From CAYSCW01 sp964449165 (lineage in GTDB: Bacteria > Acidobacteriota > Aminicenantia > Aminicenantales > Aminicenantaceae), in contig CAYVAT010000003.1 of assembly GCA_964449165.1 (NCBI GenBank), positions 62,001 to 126,000 on the forward strand: 64,000 nt of DNA. Reading direction: 5' to 3'. The first letter of the stretch is position 1. Each line of letters starts with the position of its first letter. The notes under the pieces are model-generated. The model was not told where the DNA came from and did not search any database. It saw nothing but the letters and a program-made list of their open reading frames with translations. This document shows, piece by piece, positions 35,230 through 42,932 of the stretch. Position numbers and translations under genes: made by a program.

Positions 35230-36930
35230 CTAGAGCCTGGCCTGTTTTCTCAGTACCATCCCAGGTAAATTTCCTGTGTGTTCTCCCTGCTGAATAACCA
35301 CTGTTCCATTGACTATGACATATTCAATGCCTCTAGGAAACTGATGAGGATCGATCCAGGTGGCAGTATCGATGACGCGATCTTTATCGAAGATAACGAT
35401 ATCGGCAAAAAATCCATTCTGAAGAATACCTCTTTTTTCAAACCCGAATTTTTCAGCCGGAATGGAGGTTGTTTTCTTCAGCATATCTGGCAGTGGAATA
35501 ATCTTTTCCTCCCGAACATACTTGCCCAGAACTCGAGGAAAAGTGCCATAGTGACGGGGATGAGGTTTTCCTCTTCCTAAGGGGCCGTAGGGCGCGATGG
35601 CCGAGCCATCCGACCCTACTCCCACGAGTGGATGAGACAGAATTTTTTTCAGATTCTCTTCATTCATCATAAAGATGACCATCCCTACCCTGTTATTCTC
35701 CTCGATCAGCAGGTCTCTCATAAAGTCATAAGGTTCTTTCCCCAATTCCTTTGCCCCTTCCAGGACATTCTTGCCTTCGAATCTTTTGTTTTTTTCCGTG
35801 ACTACGCCTGAAATAACCACTTTGTCCCAAGAACCGAGCTTCCTCTCTTGTTCAACGAGATGAGATCTGATTTTGCTCTCCAGAGTAGGATCTTTCAATC
35901 TTGCCAAGAATTCTTCCGTGGTTCCCTGTCTGGCCCAGGAAGGGAAGTAGAAGCTGAGGCCTGTCGATCCAGCTATATAAGGATATCGGTCACAGAAGAT
36001 AGGCACTCCTTCGTTCCTGGCCTCCTCAACCTTCCTCAAAGCATCTGCGATTTTATGCCAGTTTCTTGGATAGGCGACCTTAAGATGAGAGATTTGGAGG
36101 CTGATTCCTGCTTGCCTGGCTGTTTCGATTGATTCATCTAAAGACTCCAGCAAATGGTCTCCTTCATCTCTCATATGAGTGGCGTAGATCCCTCCTAAGC
36201 GGGCTGTAACCTTACATAATTCTGTGATTTCGTCGGGACGTGCATAACATCCGGGGGCATATTCAAGGCCGGTGGAAAGGCCAAACGCCCCGGCTTTGAT
36301 GTTTTCTTCTACCATCTGTTTCATTTTATCCATCTCTTCCGGCTTTGGAGGCCGGTCATTGAATCCCATCGAAGCTCCGCGTATGTCTCCATGTCCGACT
36401 AGCGATGAGTAATTCACTGCCGTGCCTTGTTCTTCTATCCTGGAAAAGAAACCTTGAATGTCTGTCCAGGTTAAATCGAGATCGAATTGTTCTTTAAGAT
36501 TGCCTTTTAGTTCATCAAAGATTTCCTCAGCGATAGGAAATGGTGAAGATCCGCAGTTCCCACTGACCAAAGTCGTGGTCCCTTGATGGACAGCACTTTC
36601 AGCCTTGGGATTGACTAAAAGTCCAATGTCTGTATGTTCATGAATATCGATAAAACCAGGGCAAACAGCAAGACCTTTGGCGTCGATAACAGTTTTCCCT
36701 TTAGAACTGTGTATTTTCCCTATTTTTTGGATGAAAGTGCCTCTTATTCCAATGTCGACTTGAATGGGCTCGTTTCCCAAGCCGTCAAAGAGGTGTCCGT
36801 TCTTGATGAGAAGGTCAAAGTCTTTTGTAGACTGGCATCCCTTCAGAAAAAGGCCGCAGCTTCCAGCGCTCAATAGAGCAAGAGCTTTTGATGATTTTTG
36901 CAGGAAATGTCTCCGACTGATTTTTGTCAT
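35230..36930 (-). CDS. N-acyl-D-amino-acid deacylase (D-aminoacylase) family amidohydrolase, Tat-exported
   Basis: 566 residues from the ATG at 36930, preceded by GAGGAGAG; the open frame upstream lies across the promoter. The N-terminus is a Tat signal with SRRHFLQK, a hydrophobic run and a Cys (GLFLKGC) that could be lipidated. The metal-dependent amidohydrolase domain shows FIDIHEHTDIG near residue 90 (ligand His pair), the HMRDEGDHL region, and the closing strand VVIQQGEHTG. D-aminoacylases release D-amino acids from N-acyl forms. Divergently transcribed from an exported alanine-racemase-like gene, suggesting periplasmic D-amino-acid handling. Confidence 0.85.
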   Translation of the reverse strand: MTKISRRHFLQKSSKALALLSAGSCGLFLKGCQSTKDFDLLIKNGHLFDGLGNEPIQVDIGIRGTFIQKIGKIHSSKGKTVIDAKGLAVCPGFIDIHEHTDIGLLVNPKAESAVHQGTTTLVSGNCGSSPFPIAEEIFDELKGNLKEQFDLDLTWTDIQGFFSRIEEQGTAVNYSSLVGHGDIRGASMGFNDRPPKPEEMDKMKQMVEENIKAGAFGLSTGLEYAPGCYARPDEITELCKVTARLGGIYATHMRDEGDHLLESLDESIETARQAGISLQISHLKVAYPRNWHKIADALRKVEEARNEGVPIFCDRYPYIAGSTGLSFYFPSWARQGTTEEFLARLKDPTLESKIRSHLVEQERKLGSWDKVVISGVVTEKNKRFEGKNVLEGAKELGKEPYDFMRDLLIEENNRVGMVIFMMNEENLKKILSHPLVGVGSDGSAIAPYGPLGRGKPHPRHYGTFPRVLGKYVREEKIIPLPDMLKKTTSIPAEKFGFEKRGILQNGFFADIVIFDKDRVIDTATWIDPHQFPRGIEYVIVNGTVVIQQGEHTGNLPGMVLRKQARL

Positions 36931-36961
36931 CTCTCTCTCCTCTGTGGTTGAATCATTGGTT

Positions 36962-36990
36962 AATATATACAATAGGAATTGAGATGTCCA
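36962..36990 (-). promoter_or_regulatory. Promoter for the D-aminoacylase operon
   Basis: Minus strand TGGACA (36990-36985), 17-bp spacer, TATATT (36967-36962), each matching five of six consensus bases. Leader of about 25 nt containing the GAGGAGAG ribosome-binding site. Confidence 0.6.
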
Positions 36991-37056
36991 TACTCTAACG
37001 GAACTTCTATCCTGAAGAATGATCCCTTGAAGCATTAATCTCAGAATTTAAAACCG

Positions 37057-37065
37057 TGATATAAT
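37057..37065 (+). promoter_or_regulatory. Extended -10 promoter for the alanine-racemase-like gene
   Basis: TGATATAAT, that is TG, one base, and a perfect TATAAT at 37060-37065. No good -35 hexamer lies at the right distance, as expected for an extended -10 promoter. Leader of about 30 nt with GTGAGGA in front of the ATG at 37103. Confidence 0.55.
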
Positions 37066-37102
37066 GATCGTGCTGTTCGAATTTTTATAAAAGTGAGGAA
37101 GC

Positions 37103-38317
37103 ATGCGACTGACAAGAAGAGATTTTTTTGCGGTATCCAGCTTAAGTGCAGCTTCGTTTTTTGCTGGATTAGAGAAGAAGTGGGTAACAAACAAACCGCA
37201 CTATGAAAAAGGAGAATCACTTTCTCAATTTGATGGCTGGATTGAACTGAATGTTGAGAATATGGGCTGGAACCTGGAAAAACTTCGGAAACGAGTCAAA
37301 GTGCCTATCATGGCTGTGATCAAGGCCAATGGATATGGTCACGGATTGGTGGAAGTTGCTCGTTTCCTGGAAAAGAACAACATCGACCATCTAATGGTAG
37401 GAAAGCTGCAGGAGGCATACAGGTTAAGAGAATCGGGAATCTCAAGCCCGATTTTGAATTTTGGCCCCTTCAGTAGAGAGGAAGCCGATACAATAGTCCA
37501 ATACCGCATTTCTCAATCCGTATTCACTGAGGAAGTGGAGGATCTTAATTCTTCTGCTCTAAAACTCCAAAAAAGGGCAAAAGTCCATATCCATGTGGAC
37601 ACAGGTCTGGGAAGAGCTGGCATCCAATATTATAAGGCTCTTCCCTATATCGAGAAGGTTAGCTCCTTAAAAGCCATAGCAGTGGAAGGAATTTCCACCA
37701 CCCTGACTGAAGATCCTGATTTTGATCACATACAGATCAAGTGTTTTATTTCTCTTTGTCAGGAGGCGGAAATAAAAGGAATTTCGTTGGGACTGAAGCA
37801 TGCGGCTAGCAGCAGCGGAATCATGACCTTACCTTCATCCTATCTGGATATGGTAAGACCGGGCATAACACTCTTCGGCTACTATCCTTCCGAAGAGACA
37901 CAGAAGAAAGACAGCCTTTCTCTCAGGCCTGTTCTTCAATTGAAAAGCCGTGTCTATACTGTTAAAACATTGCGTCCTGGAGATTCCATTTCCTACCACA
38001 GAGCTTACACTGCCAAAAAAAAAGAAAAGATGGCCCTCATTCCAGTCGGCTACAGCGATGGCTATCCTTCTCATGCCGTGAGCAAGGCTTCTGTTTTGAT
38101 TCGAGGAAAGAGATTTCCCCTCATCGGCGCGATCACAGCCAACCACATGGAAGCTCTCTTGAGTGATGATGAGCAAGTCTCTGCTGGAGATGAAGTTGTC
38201 CTTATCGGAACACAAGGCAATCAGAAGGTCACAGCTGATGAAGTGGCTCGCTGGGCCGGAGTTTCCACTTACAAAGTTTTGCTGGGTCTGAATCCTCTTC
38301 TTCCAAGGATGACTTGA
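37103..38317 (+). CDS. Alanine racemase-like protein with Tat export signal
   Basis: 404 residues. The first 30 residues form a Tat signal (TRRDFFAV, then a hydrophobic run). The alanine racemase fold follows: PLP-binding Lys in AVIKANGYGHG, DTGLGRAGI, catalytic Tyr region SISYHRAYTA and VGYSDGYPS. The usual CMD triad before the second active-site loop reads HME (in NHMEALL), so substrate preference may differ from alanine. Cytoplasmic alanine racemases lack signals; exported ones are typically broad-spectrum amino-acid racemases that release non-canonical D-amino acids. That role is inferred. Divergent from an exported D-aminoacylase. Confidence 0.85.
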   Translation: MRLTRRDFFAVSSLSAASFFAGLEKKWVTNKPHYEKGESLSQFDGWIELNVENMGWNLEKLRKRVKVPIMAVIKANGYGHGLVEVARFLEKNNIDHLMVGKLQEAYRLRESGISSPILNFGPFSREEADTIVQYRISQSVFTEEVEDLNSSALKLQKRAKVHIHVDTGLGRAGIQYYKALPYIEKVSSLKAIAVEGISTTLTEDPDFDHIQIKCFISLCQEAEIKGISLGLKHAASSSGIMTLPSSYLDMVRPGITLFGYYPSEETQKKDSLSLRPVLQLKSRVYTVKTLRPGDSISYHRAYTAKKKEKMALIPVGYSDGYPSHAVSKASVLIRGKRFPLIGAITANHMEALLSDDEQVSAGDEVVLIGTQGNQKVTADEVARWAGVSTYKVLLGLNPLLPRMT

Positions 38318-38431
38318 AAATATTCTCCTTTTTATACCTTATGCTGATCAAAGTCGACGCAAATCTTGCGGATTTTGTAGAAGCGGTCATCTACAGGAAG
38401 ATCGTGTGGAGATCATATTTTGTGGACGTAG

Positions 38432-38923
38432 CTAAGATCTATTCCCTTCCAGCCAGGCTTGCCAATTCTTTATGCGAGGAAAGTACATAAAGATGAGAAT
38501 GAGAGACACGATGAGAAGAAAATAAAAATCCCTCCTCATACCGCCTAAAAGGAAAAGGATTAATCCGCATAGGGCCGGGCCTTCACATAATGCTGTGGAA
38601 AGAATGGAGGTCTTCTGAAGTTTCGCGATCAATGCCTGACGATCATCTGTCGGGGACTTCCGTAAAAGCATTCCACGTATTATTCTCAAAATAAGAACAT
38701 TGATGATGGAGAAGCCGTAGAGGATATACCTGAGTATCCTCATACCATGGAATGTCATCAGCCCTTGGGAAAAAGTCTGATGATTCTTCATAATCTCAAC
38801 CACAACCGCATAAATAAGCAAGCTTCCTCCCATGGCTATGCCGACCAGGACAGATAGTCTGTATGCCCTTCTGAAGTTATTCCGACTATCCTGAGAGAAC
38901 TCATTTCTCATTTTTTTCTCCAA
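38432..38923 (-). CDS. Small integral membrane protein, function unknown
   Basis: 163 residues with four predicted membrane segments (about 23-43, 62-82, 105-127, 131-150) and short charged loops. I recognise no family motif. It has a GGAG sequence eight bases before the ATG. It lies downstream of the PAP2 phosphatase gene on... the opposite side of a 66-bp gap but on the same strand, so it could be the next gene of that transcript. The 114 bp between it and the convergent racemase gene hold a 5-bp hairpin (CGCAA/TTGCG, 38358-38370) followed by GATTTT, too weak to call a terminator. Confidence 0.55.
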   Translation of the reverse strand: MEKKMRNEFSQDSRNNFRRAYRLSVLVGIAMGGSLLIYAVVVEIMKNHQTFSQGLMTFHGMRILRYILYGFSIINVLILRIIRGMLLRKSPTDDRQALIAKLQKTSILSTALCEGPALCGLILFLLGGMRRDFYFLLIVSLILIFMYFPRIKNWQAWLEGNRS

Positions 38924-38989
38924 GATAACACATTTATTTTCTTGTCATAATTTTCTAGATAATCGCATAAAGAATGACTGATCATTTCT

Positions 38990-39814
38990 CTAGAAATAAT
39001 ACGTAAGCACGATTGTCTGGCTTTGGGAAGAAAATCTAAAGCCAAAATTGAGCTTTTGTTGAGATTCTTTGCGATTAAGGGCAGAGATTTTTTTTGAAAT
39101 GAAATAGCCGATAACAGCTCCTATAAAAACATCTGATGCCCAGTGTTTATCATCATGAATGCGGGAGAGGGCCGCTAAAGTGGCCAGGCAGTAGGATAGA
39201 ACATCTACAGATAGGTTTTCTGACTGGTCTGCGATAGTAGTGGCTACAGCAAAAGCTGCTGAGGCATGGCCTGAGGGAAAGGAGTGATGACTGGATCGGA
39301 GGGAAAATGGATAAAAACGAGTGCTATCCTCGTCTGGATAGGGTCGGGCTCTTCCTGTGAGAACCTTTAATCCTGTGACAACCACTCCAGATATGATCCA
39401 GCTTTCCAAACATAAAAGAGCAGTTTTTCGCAGTTTGTAATCTTCGACAATTTCGCCCGCTGCATAGACAAGGATCAAGGAACCTCCCAGAAAGAAACCA
39501 TTGCCCAAAGGAGAAATCACCCGAGAAATGTCCTCAGAGGCGGAACTTTTTTTATCCTGGATCCAATTGCGAATTTTTCCATCGAAGGCAAAAAGGAAAG
39601 ATCCAGATGCTATGACAGCTCCTAGCCTAATAACATCCTTCTCAGACCAGCCTTTAGGCGAGGACGTTACTGCAAAAAAATCATTTGAAAATGATTCTAA
39701 GAATTGCTTGTTCAATCTGAAATCATGGACTTTGTCGCCTCCAAATAGAAGATTCTTTTCTGGGGAAAAAAGCAGAATCAAAAGAAGAATCAGGGTACCA
39801 GCCTGTTTTTTCAT
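38990..39814 (-). CDS. PAP2 family lipid phosphatase, exported
   Basis: 274 residues with a signal peptide (about 1-22). The three phosphatidic-acid-phosphatase motifs are present in order: KVLTGRARPYP (KX6RP), FPSGHASA (PSGH) and SRIHDDKHWASD (SRX5HX3D). The catalytic His residues are in the second and third. Several membrane helices surround them. Such enzymes remove phosphate from phosphatidic acid, undecaprenyl pyrophosphate or lipid A. It lies 18 bp after the Kdo transferase gene on the same strand, which makes a role in envelope lipids likely. Confidence 0.85.
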   Translation of the reverse strand: MKKQAGTLILLLILLFSPEKNLLFGGDKVHDFRLNKQFLESFSNDFFAVTSSPKGWSEKDVIRLGAVIASGSFLFAFDGKIRNWIQDKKSSASEDISRVISPLGNGFFLGGSLILVYAAGEIVEDYKLRKTALLCLESWIISGVVVTGLKVLTGRARPYPDEDSTRFYPFSLRSSHHSFPSGHASAAFAVATTIADQSENLSVDVLSYCLATLAALSRIHDDKHWASDVFIGAVIGYFISKKISALNRKESQQKLNFGFRFSSQSQTIVLTYYF

Positions 39815-39832
39815 GGACGAATGACCGAAGTT

Positions 39833-41107
39833 TTAATAAGTTTTCTCCATCAGAGACTCGATGGCTTGTAAGGTCTTTTCTGTGGAGCCCTGGAGAGAAG
39901 CTAATGTATCATTTGCCTTTTGCCCCATCTCATCCAAGGAAATTTGGTTTTTAAAAAGAAACATATCCATCAGATCTTTTTTCTTATTGACTACCTGAGC
40001 TGCGCCTGTTTCTAGAAAGCGTTGAGCTAAAAAAGAAAAATTTTCCATGTGAGGGCCAAAAAAGACAGGTTTTTTATAGAAAGCTGGTTCGAGAATATTA
40101 TGGCCTCCCCAAGGGACCAGGCTGCCTCCGACAAATGCTATATCAGAGAGAGCATAAAATGTGGATAGTTCTCCTATGGTGTCCAGGATAAACACATCCC
40201 AATCTTTTCTCCAAATACTGGAGGATTTTCTTTCTGATTTTAAACCGAAATGTTGAGATAATCTGGTGATTTCATCGGCTCTTCGGGGGTGTCGAGGAGC
40301 AATGATGAGAAGAATGTTTTTTTCTATCTTCCTGGCTTCTGCATAAACTCGGAGAAGCTTCTCCTCTTCTCCCTTTCGAGTGCTCCCTGCCACGATGACT
40401 TTTTTCATCCTTCCAATCCCCAGATCATCCTTCAGCTTCAGGATTTCTTTTTCACTAAGAGGGGGTGGCATAACTTCTGTCTTCAAATTTCCAGCCACTT
40501 TTATCTGAGAAGGATTTGCGCCCATCTTCACAAGACGCACTTTATCCATTTCTGTCTGCACCAGGATATGAGTAATATTGTTTAAAACTTTTCGAGTACA
40601 AATCCTTAACGCTCTGTACCTTCTAGCAGAGCGCTCGGAAATTCTGCCGTTGATCAAAAGAACTCCTTTTGTCCGTTTATGGGCTTCCTTGAGAATATTT
40701 GGCCAAAATTCCGATTCAGCCAGGATGAAGATGTCAGGCCTTAAAGATTTAAAAAATTTTTTAACCACAATTCCGAAATCAAGGGGAGCAAAGAAGATGT
40801 GGTCTGCTTCCTTCATTTTTTCTTTAGCCACTCTGATTCCTGTGCTTGTAAGAGTGGAGAAATGGATAACCCACCCGGGATGCTTTTCTTTAATCATCTT
40901 GATTAAATTTTGAAGGGATAGAACCTCCCCCACCGAAACGGCATGGATCCAAAGGGAATTTTTCTGTTCATCTCCCAAAGACAGTTTCCATCCAAGCCTC
41001 TCTCTAAGATAGAGATTTTCGCCTCTCATGATCCTCATGCGAACAAAATAAAGAGGAATATATATGAAAAGCGCCAGGAAGAGAAGGAAGGAGTAAAAGA
41101 CATACAC
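39833..41107 (-). CDS. waaA: 3-deoxy-D-manno-octulosonic acid (Kdo) transferase
   Basis: 424 residues, the family size. The N-terminus is a membrane anchor (about 1-22) followed by RERLG and SLWIHAVSVGEV, the hallmark of WaaA/KdtA, with the acceptor-side segment VILAESEFWPN and a C-terminal GT-B nucleotide domain (FVGGSLVPWGGHNILEPA). It transfers Kdo from CMP-Kdo to lipid IVA at the inner membrane, so the cell makes lipopolysaccharide or a related glycolipid. It begins with GTG, and a candidate -10 box lies only 8 nt before that codon, so the mRNA may be leaderless. Confidence 0.92.
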   Translation of the reverse strand: MYVFYSFLLFLALFIYIPLYFVRMRIMRGENLYLRERLGWKLSLGDEQKNSLWIHAVSVGEVLSLQNLIKMIKEKHPGWVIHFSTLTSTGIRVAKEKMKEADHIFFAPLDFGIVVKKFFKSLRPDIFILAESEFWPNILKEAHKRTKGVLLINGRISERSARRYRALRICTRKVLNNITHILVQTEMDKVRLVKMGANPSQIKVAGNLKTEVMPPPLSEKEILKLKDDLGIGRMKKVIVAGSTRKGEEEKLLRVYAEARKIEKNILLIIAPRHPRRADEITRLSQHFGLKSERKSSSIWRKDWDVFILDTIGELSTFYALSDIAFVGGSLVPWGGHNILEPAFYKKPVFFGPHMENFSFLAQRFLETGAAQVVNKKKDLMDMFLFKNQISLDEMGQKANDTLASLQGSTEKTLQAIESLMEKTY

Positions 41108-41115
41108 GTCTAAAG

Positions 41116-41144
41116 ACTATACTAGATTCATAATAGCTGTGCAA
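41116..41144 (-). promoter_or_regulatory. Candidate promoter for the Kdo transferase gene
   Basis: Minus strand TTGCAC (41144-41139, weak match), 17-bp spacer, TATAGT (41121-41116). The -10 ends 8 nt before the GTG start codon at 41107. Confidence 0.4.
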
Positions 41145-41255
41145 GACATTGAGATAGCGGGCAACCATCCATATTTCCGATAATAAAAGCGTCGATTCCC
41201 ATCCATCCTCTATAAAAAAATATTTCCCTCTCTATCCAGATTTTGGTAAGCTAAG

Positions 41256-41355
41256 NNNNNNNNNNNNNNNNNNNNNNNNNNNNNNNNNNNNNNNNNNNNN
41301 NNNNNNNNNNNNNNNNNNNNNNNNNNNNNNNNNNNNNNNNNNNNNNNNNNNNNNN
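41256..41355. other. Assembly gap, 100 N
   Basis: Exactly 100 unknown bases, the conventional filler for a gap of unknown size. It falls at the edge of a highly repetitive Lys/Glu codon tract, which probably broke the assembly. No feature is visible in the 148 bp between the Kdo transferase start and the gap. Confidence 0.95.
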
Positions 41356-41843
41356 AAAAAGAGAAAGAAAAAGAAAAAGAGAAAGAAAAAGAGAAAGAAC
41401 CTAAAAAGGAGATAAAAGCCGAGTTAGAACCTGAAGAAAAAGAAGAGGCAGGAAAAGAGAAGAAGGAAGAAGATATAGAACCGGAAGGACAGATAGCCGA
41501 GGAAAAAGAGGTAGAAAAAGAAGCCAAGCCTGAAAAGAAAGAAGTCGAGAAAGAGGAAAAGGAAAAAGAAAAGAAAGAGGTTCCCGAGGAGAAGAAAAAA
41601 GAGGAAGAGAAGGCCGCCGAGCCTGAAGAAGAAAAACCAGAAAAAGCAGAAGAAAAGCCCAAAGAGGAAAGACCTGAGCCAGAGGCTGTCCCTCCTTCCC
41701 CCAAGCCAAAAAAAATTAATCAAATGACCTTAGCAGAAATTGATAAGAGGCTGGAAGATGTCAAAGAAAAAATGGGAGGATGGGATTCTAAATATGCTCA
41801 ACAGCTCCTCCAAAGAAAGAATTTTCTGCGCACTCTAAAATAA
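41356..41843 (+). CDS. Lys/Glu-rich low-complexity protein with a conserved C-terminal tail (5' end lost in gap)
   Basis: A plus-strand frame runs out of the gap to a TAA at 41841-41843, giving 161 complete residues after two leading bases. The first 120 are almost entirely Lys, Glu, Pro and Ala in KEKEKE-type runs. The last 40 or so (MTLAEIDKRLEDVKEKM then a Gln/Arg-rich helix) look like a real folded helical segment. No start codon suits the left flank of the gap, so the start is inside it. Function unknown; long charged linkers of this kind often tether or space domains. Confidence 0.6.
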
Positions 41844-41977
41844 AAAGAGGCTCTCCTCTCTCGTTGCTTCCATCAAGATCGCCTGATAATCCTTATCCTG
41901 TAGTTCATCTAAATGTCAAATATCCAATAACTTTGAGATATAGCCAGAGTCGATAAAATGGGGAGTGCCTTAAATTC

Positions 41978-42493
41978 TCAGGATTCCGCTTTTTTCTCGA
42001 TCAATTTCTTTCTGATCCGGTAGTAAGGAATCAGAATCAGGATAATCCCGAAGAGTGAAAGGAAGTAATATCCACTCACTCCTTTTTCTATTCCATGGGA
42101 AACGAGGATGAGGCTTCTTTGGATATGAATAAAAATCAGATTGAAAAAAATGAGAACCAGAAGAACATACTCCCTGTCCAAACGGGAGAGGAGTATTTTC
42201 ACTTTAGATTTTAAAGGAAGATTGTCTGCGACCCTCTTTTTATTCTTTAACTTAGATAACTGCCAGAACCCAATGCAGAAAACATTCTGGACAAGTGGAT
42301 AAATAAAAAAGAGGATGGATTTCTTCATAAACAAAGTTTGATGCCCCAAAAAGTTTATCCACATAGGTATCTTTGTGGGAAGACGAGGATAGGCATAGAC
42401 TGCCATAATCCAGCCTACACAGAGAAGGAGGACATTGGCTAGAGTAAGAAACAATAAAGTCCTCTTTCCCATTTTGAATGTATCGTTTTCCAT
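41978..42493 (-). CDS. DUF1648-like membrane protein
   Basis: 171 residues with four predicted membrane segments. After the first segment comes YPRLPTKIPMWINFLG, which fits the DUF1648 pattern (YPxLPxxIPxH plus Gly) seen in SdpI-like and other small membrane proteins. A candidate promoter (42496-42524) has its -10 box only two bases before the first ATG, so translation may really begin at the in-frame ATG at 42472 (MGKRTLLFL). Function unknown. Confidence 0.6.
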   Translation of the reverse strand: MENDTFKMGKRTLLFLTLANVLLLCVGWIMAVYAYPRLPTKIPMWINFLGHQTLFMKKSILFFIYPLVQNVFCIGFWQLSKLKNKKRVADNLPLKSKVKILLSRLDREYVLLVLIFFNLIFIHIQRSLILVSHGIEKGVSGYYFLSLFGIILILIPYYRIRKKLIEKKAES

Positions 42494-42495
42494 TT

Positions 42496-42524
42496 ATCAT
42501 AAAAGAAAAGTCAGGATTCATCAA
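42496..42524 (-). promoter_or_regulatory. Candidate promoter for the DUF1648-like gene
   Basis: Minus strand TTGATG (42524-42519), 17-bp spacer, TATGAT (42501-42496). It overlaps the annotated start and would place the transcript start at or just inside the first codons. Confidence 0.35.
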
Positions 42525-42581
42525 ACCCTAGTCTTTTAATGAATCTGTCATTTTAAAGCATTCCAACAAAATATCATTTGA

Positions 42582-42610
42582 TTTACAACAAGTTGTTTTT
42601 CTGATATGAT
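42582..42610 (+). promoter_or_regulatory. Sigma-70-type promoter for rpsO-pnp
   Basis: TTTACA (42582-42587), 17-bp spacer, TATGAT (42605-42610), each five of six. The spacer contains the palindrome AACAAGTTGTT (42587-42597), which could be a regulator site. Leader of about 28 nt. Confidence 0.6.
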
Positions 42611-42644
42611 AATTCACTATTCAAGCAAGTAGGAATTTTATCAG

Positions 42645-42911
42645 GTGTTGAAGAAAGAGAAGAAATCGAAAATCATCAAAGATAATAAAACTCATCCTGC
42701 TGACACAGGTTCACCAGAAGTTCAGGTTGCGCTTTTAACCGTGAGAATCAATGATTTGACTAAGCATATCTCCGGAAACAAGAAAGATTATCATTCCCAG
42801 ACTGGCCTCATGAAACTGGTCGGCCGCAGGAAAAGGCTTCTGGAATATCTTAAGTCTCAAGATGTCAGTCGGTACGAGAATCTTATCCAAAAGCTTAACC
42901 TTAGAAAGTAG
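42645..42911 (+). CDS. rpsO: 30S ribosomal protein S15
   Basis: 88 residues, the universal length. The signature HPADTGSPEVQVALLT and the C-terminal GRRKRLLEYLKSQDVSRYENL are as in other S15 proteins. It binds 16S rRNA in the platform of the small subunit and helps assembly. The start is GTG at 42645, with AGGA ten bases upstream; a TTG one codon later is the alternative. It is followed 21 bp later by pnp, the near-universal bacterial rpsO-pnp order, so they are co-transcribed. Confidence 0.96.
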   Translation: MLKKEKKSKIIKDNKTHPADTGSPEVQVALLTVRINDLTKHISGNKKDYHSQTGLMKLVGRRKRLLEYLKSQDVSRYENLIQKLNLRK

Positions 42912-42932
42912 GCTAAGTTCCTGGGAGATGAA

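Noticed and set aside
41210..41723. Ser/Phe- and Leu/Phe-rich minus-strand reading frames over the low-complexity tract
   Set aside because: They are the complement of Lys/Glu codons (AAA, GAA, GAG) on the plus strand, and one runs through unknown bases. The plus-strand frame has natural codon use and a conserved-looking tail.
42472..42911. S15-binding pseudoknot in the rpsO leader
   Set aside because: The leader is only about 28 nt and shows no clear pairing; there is too little sequence to support the classical element.
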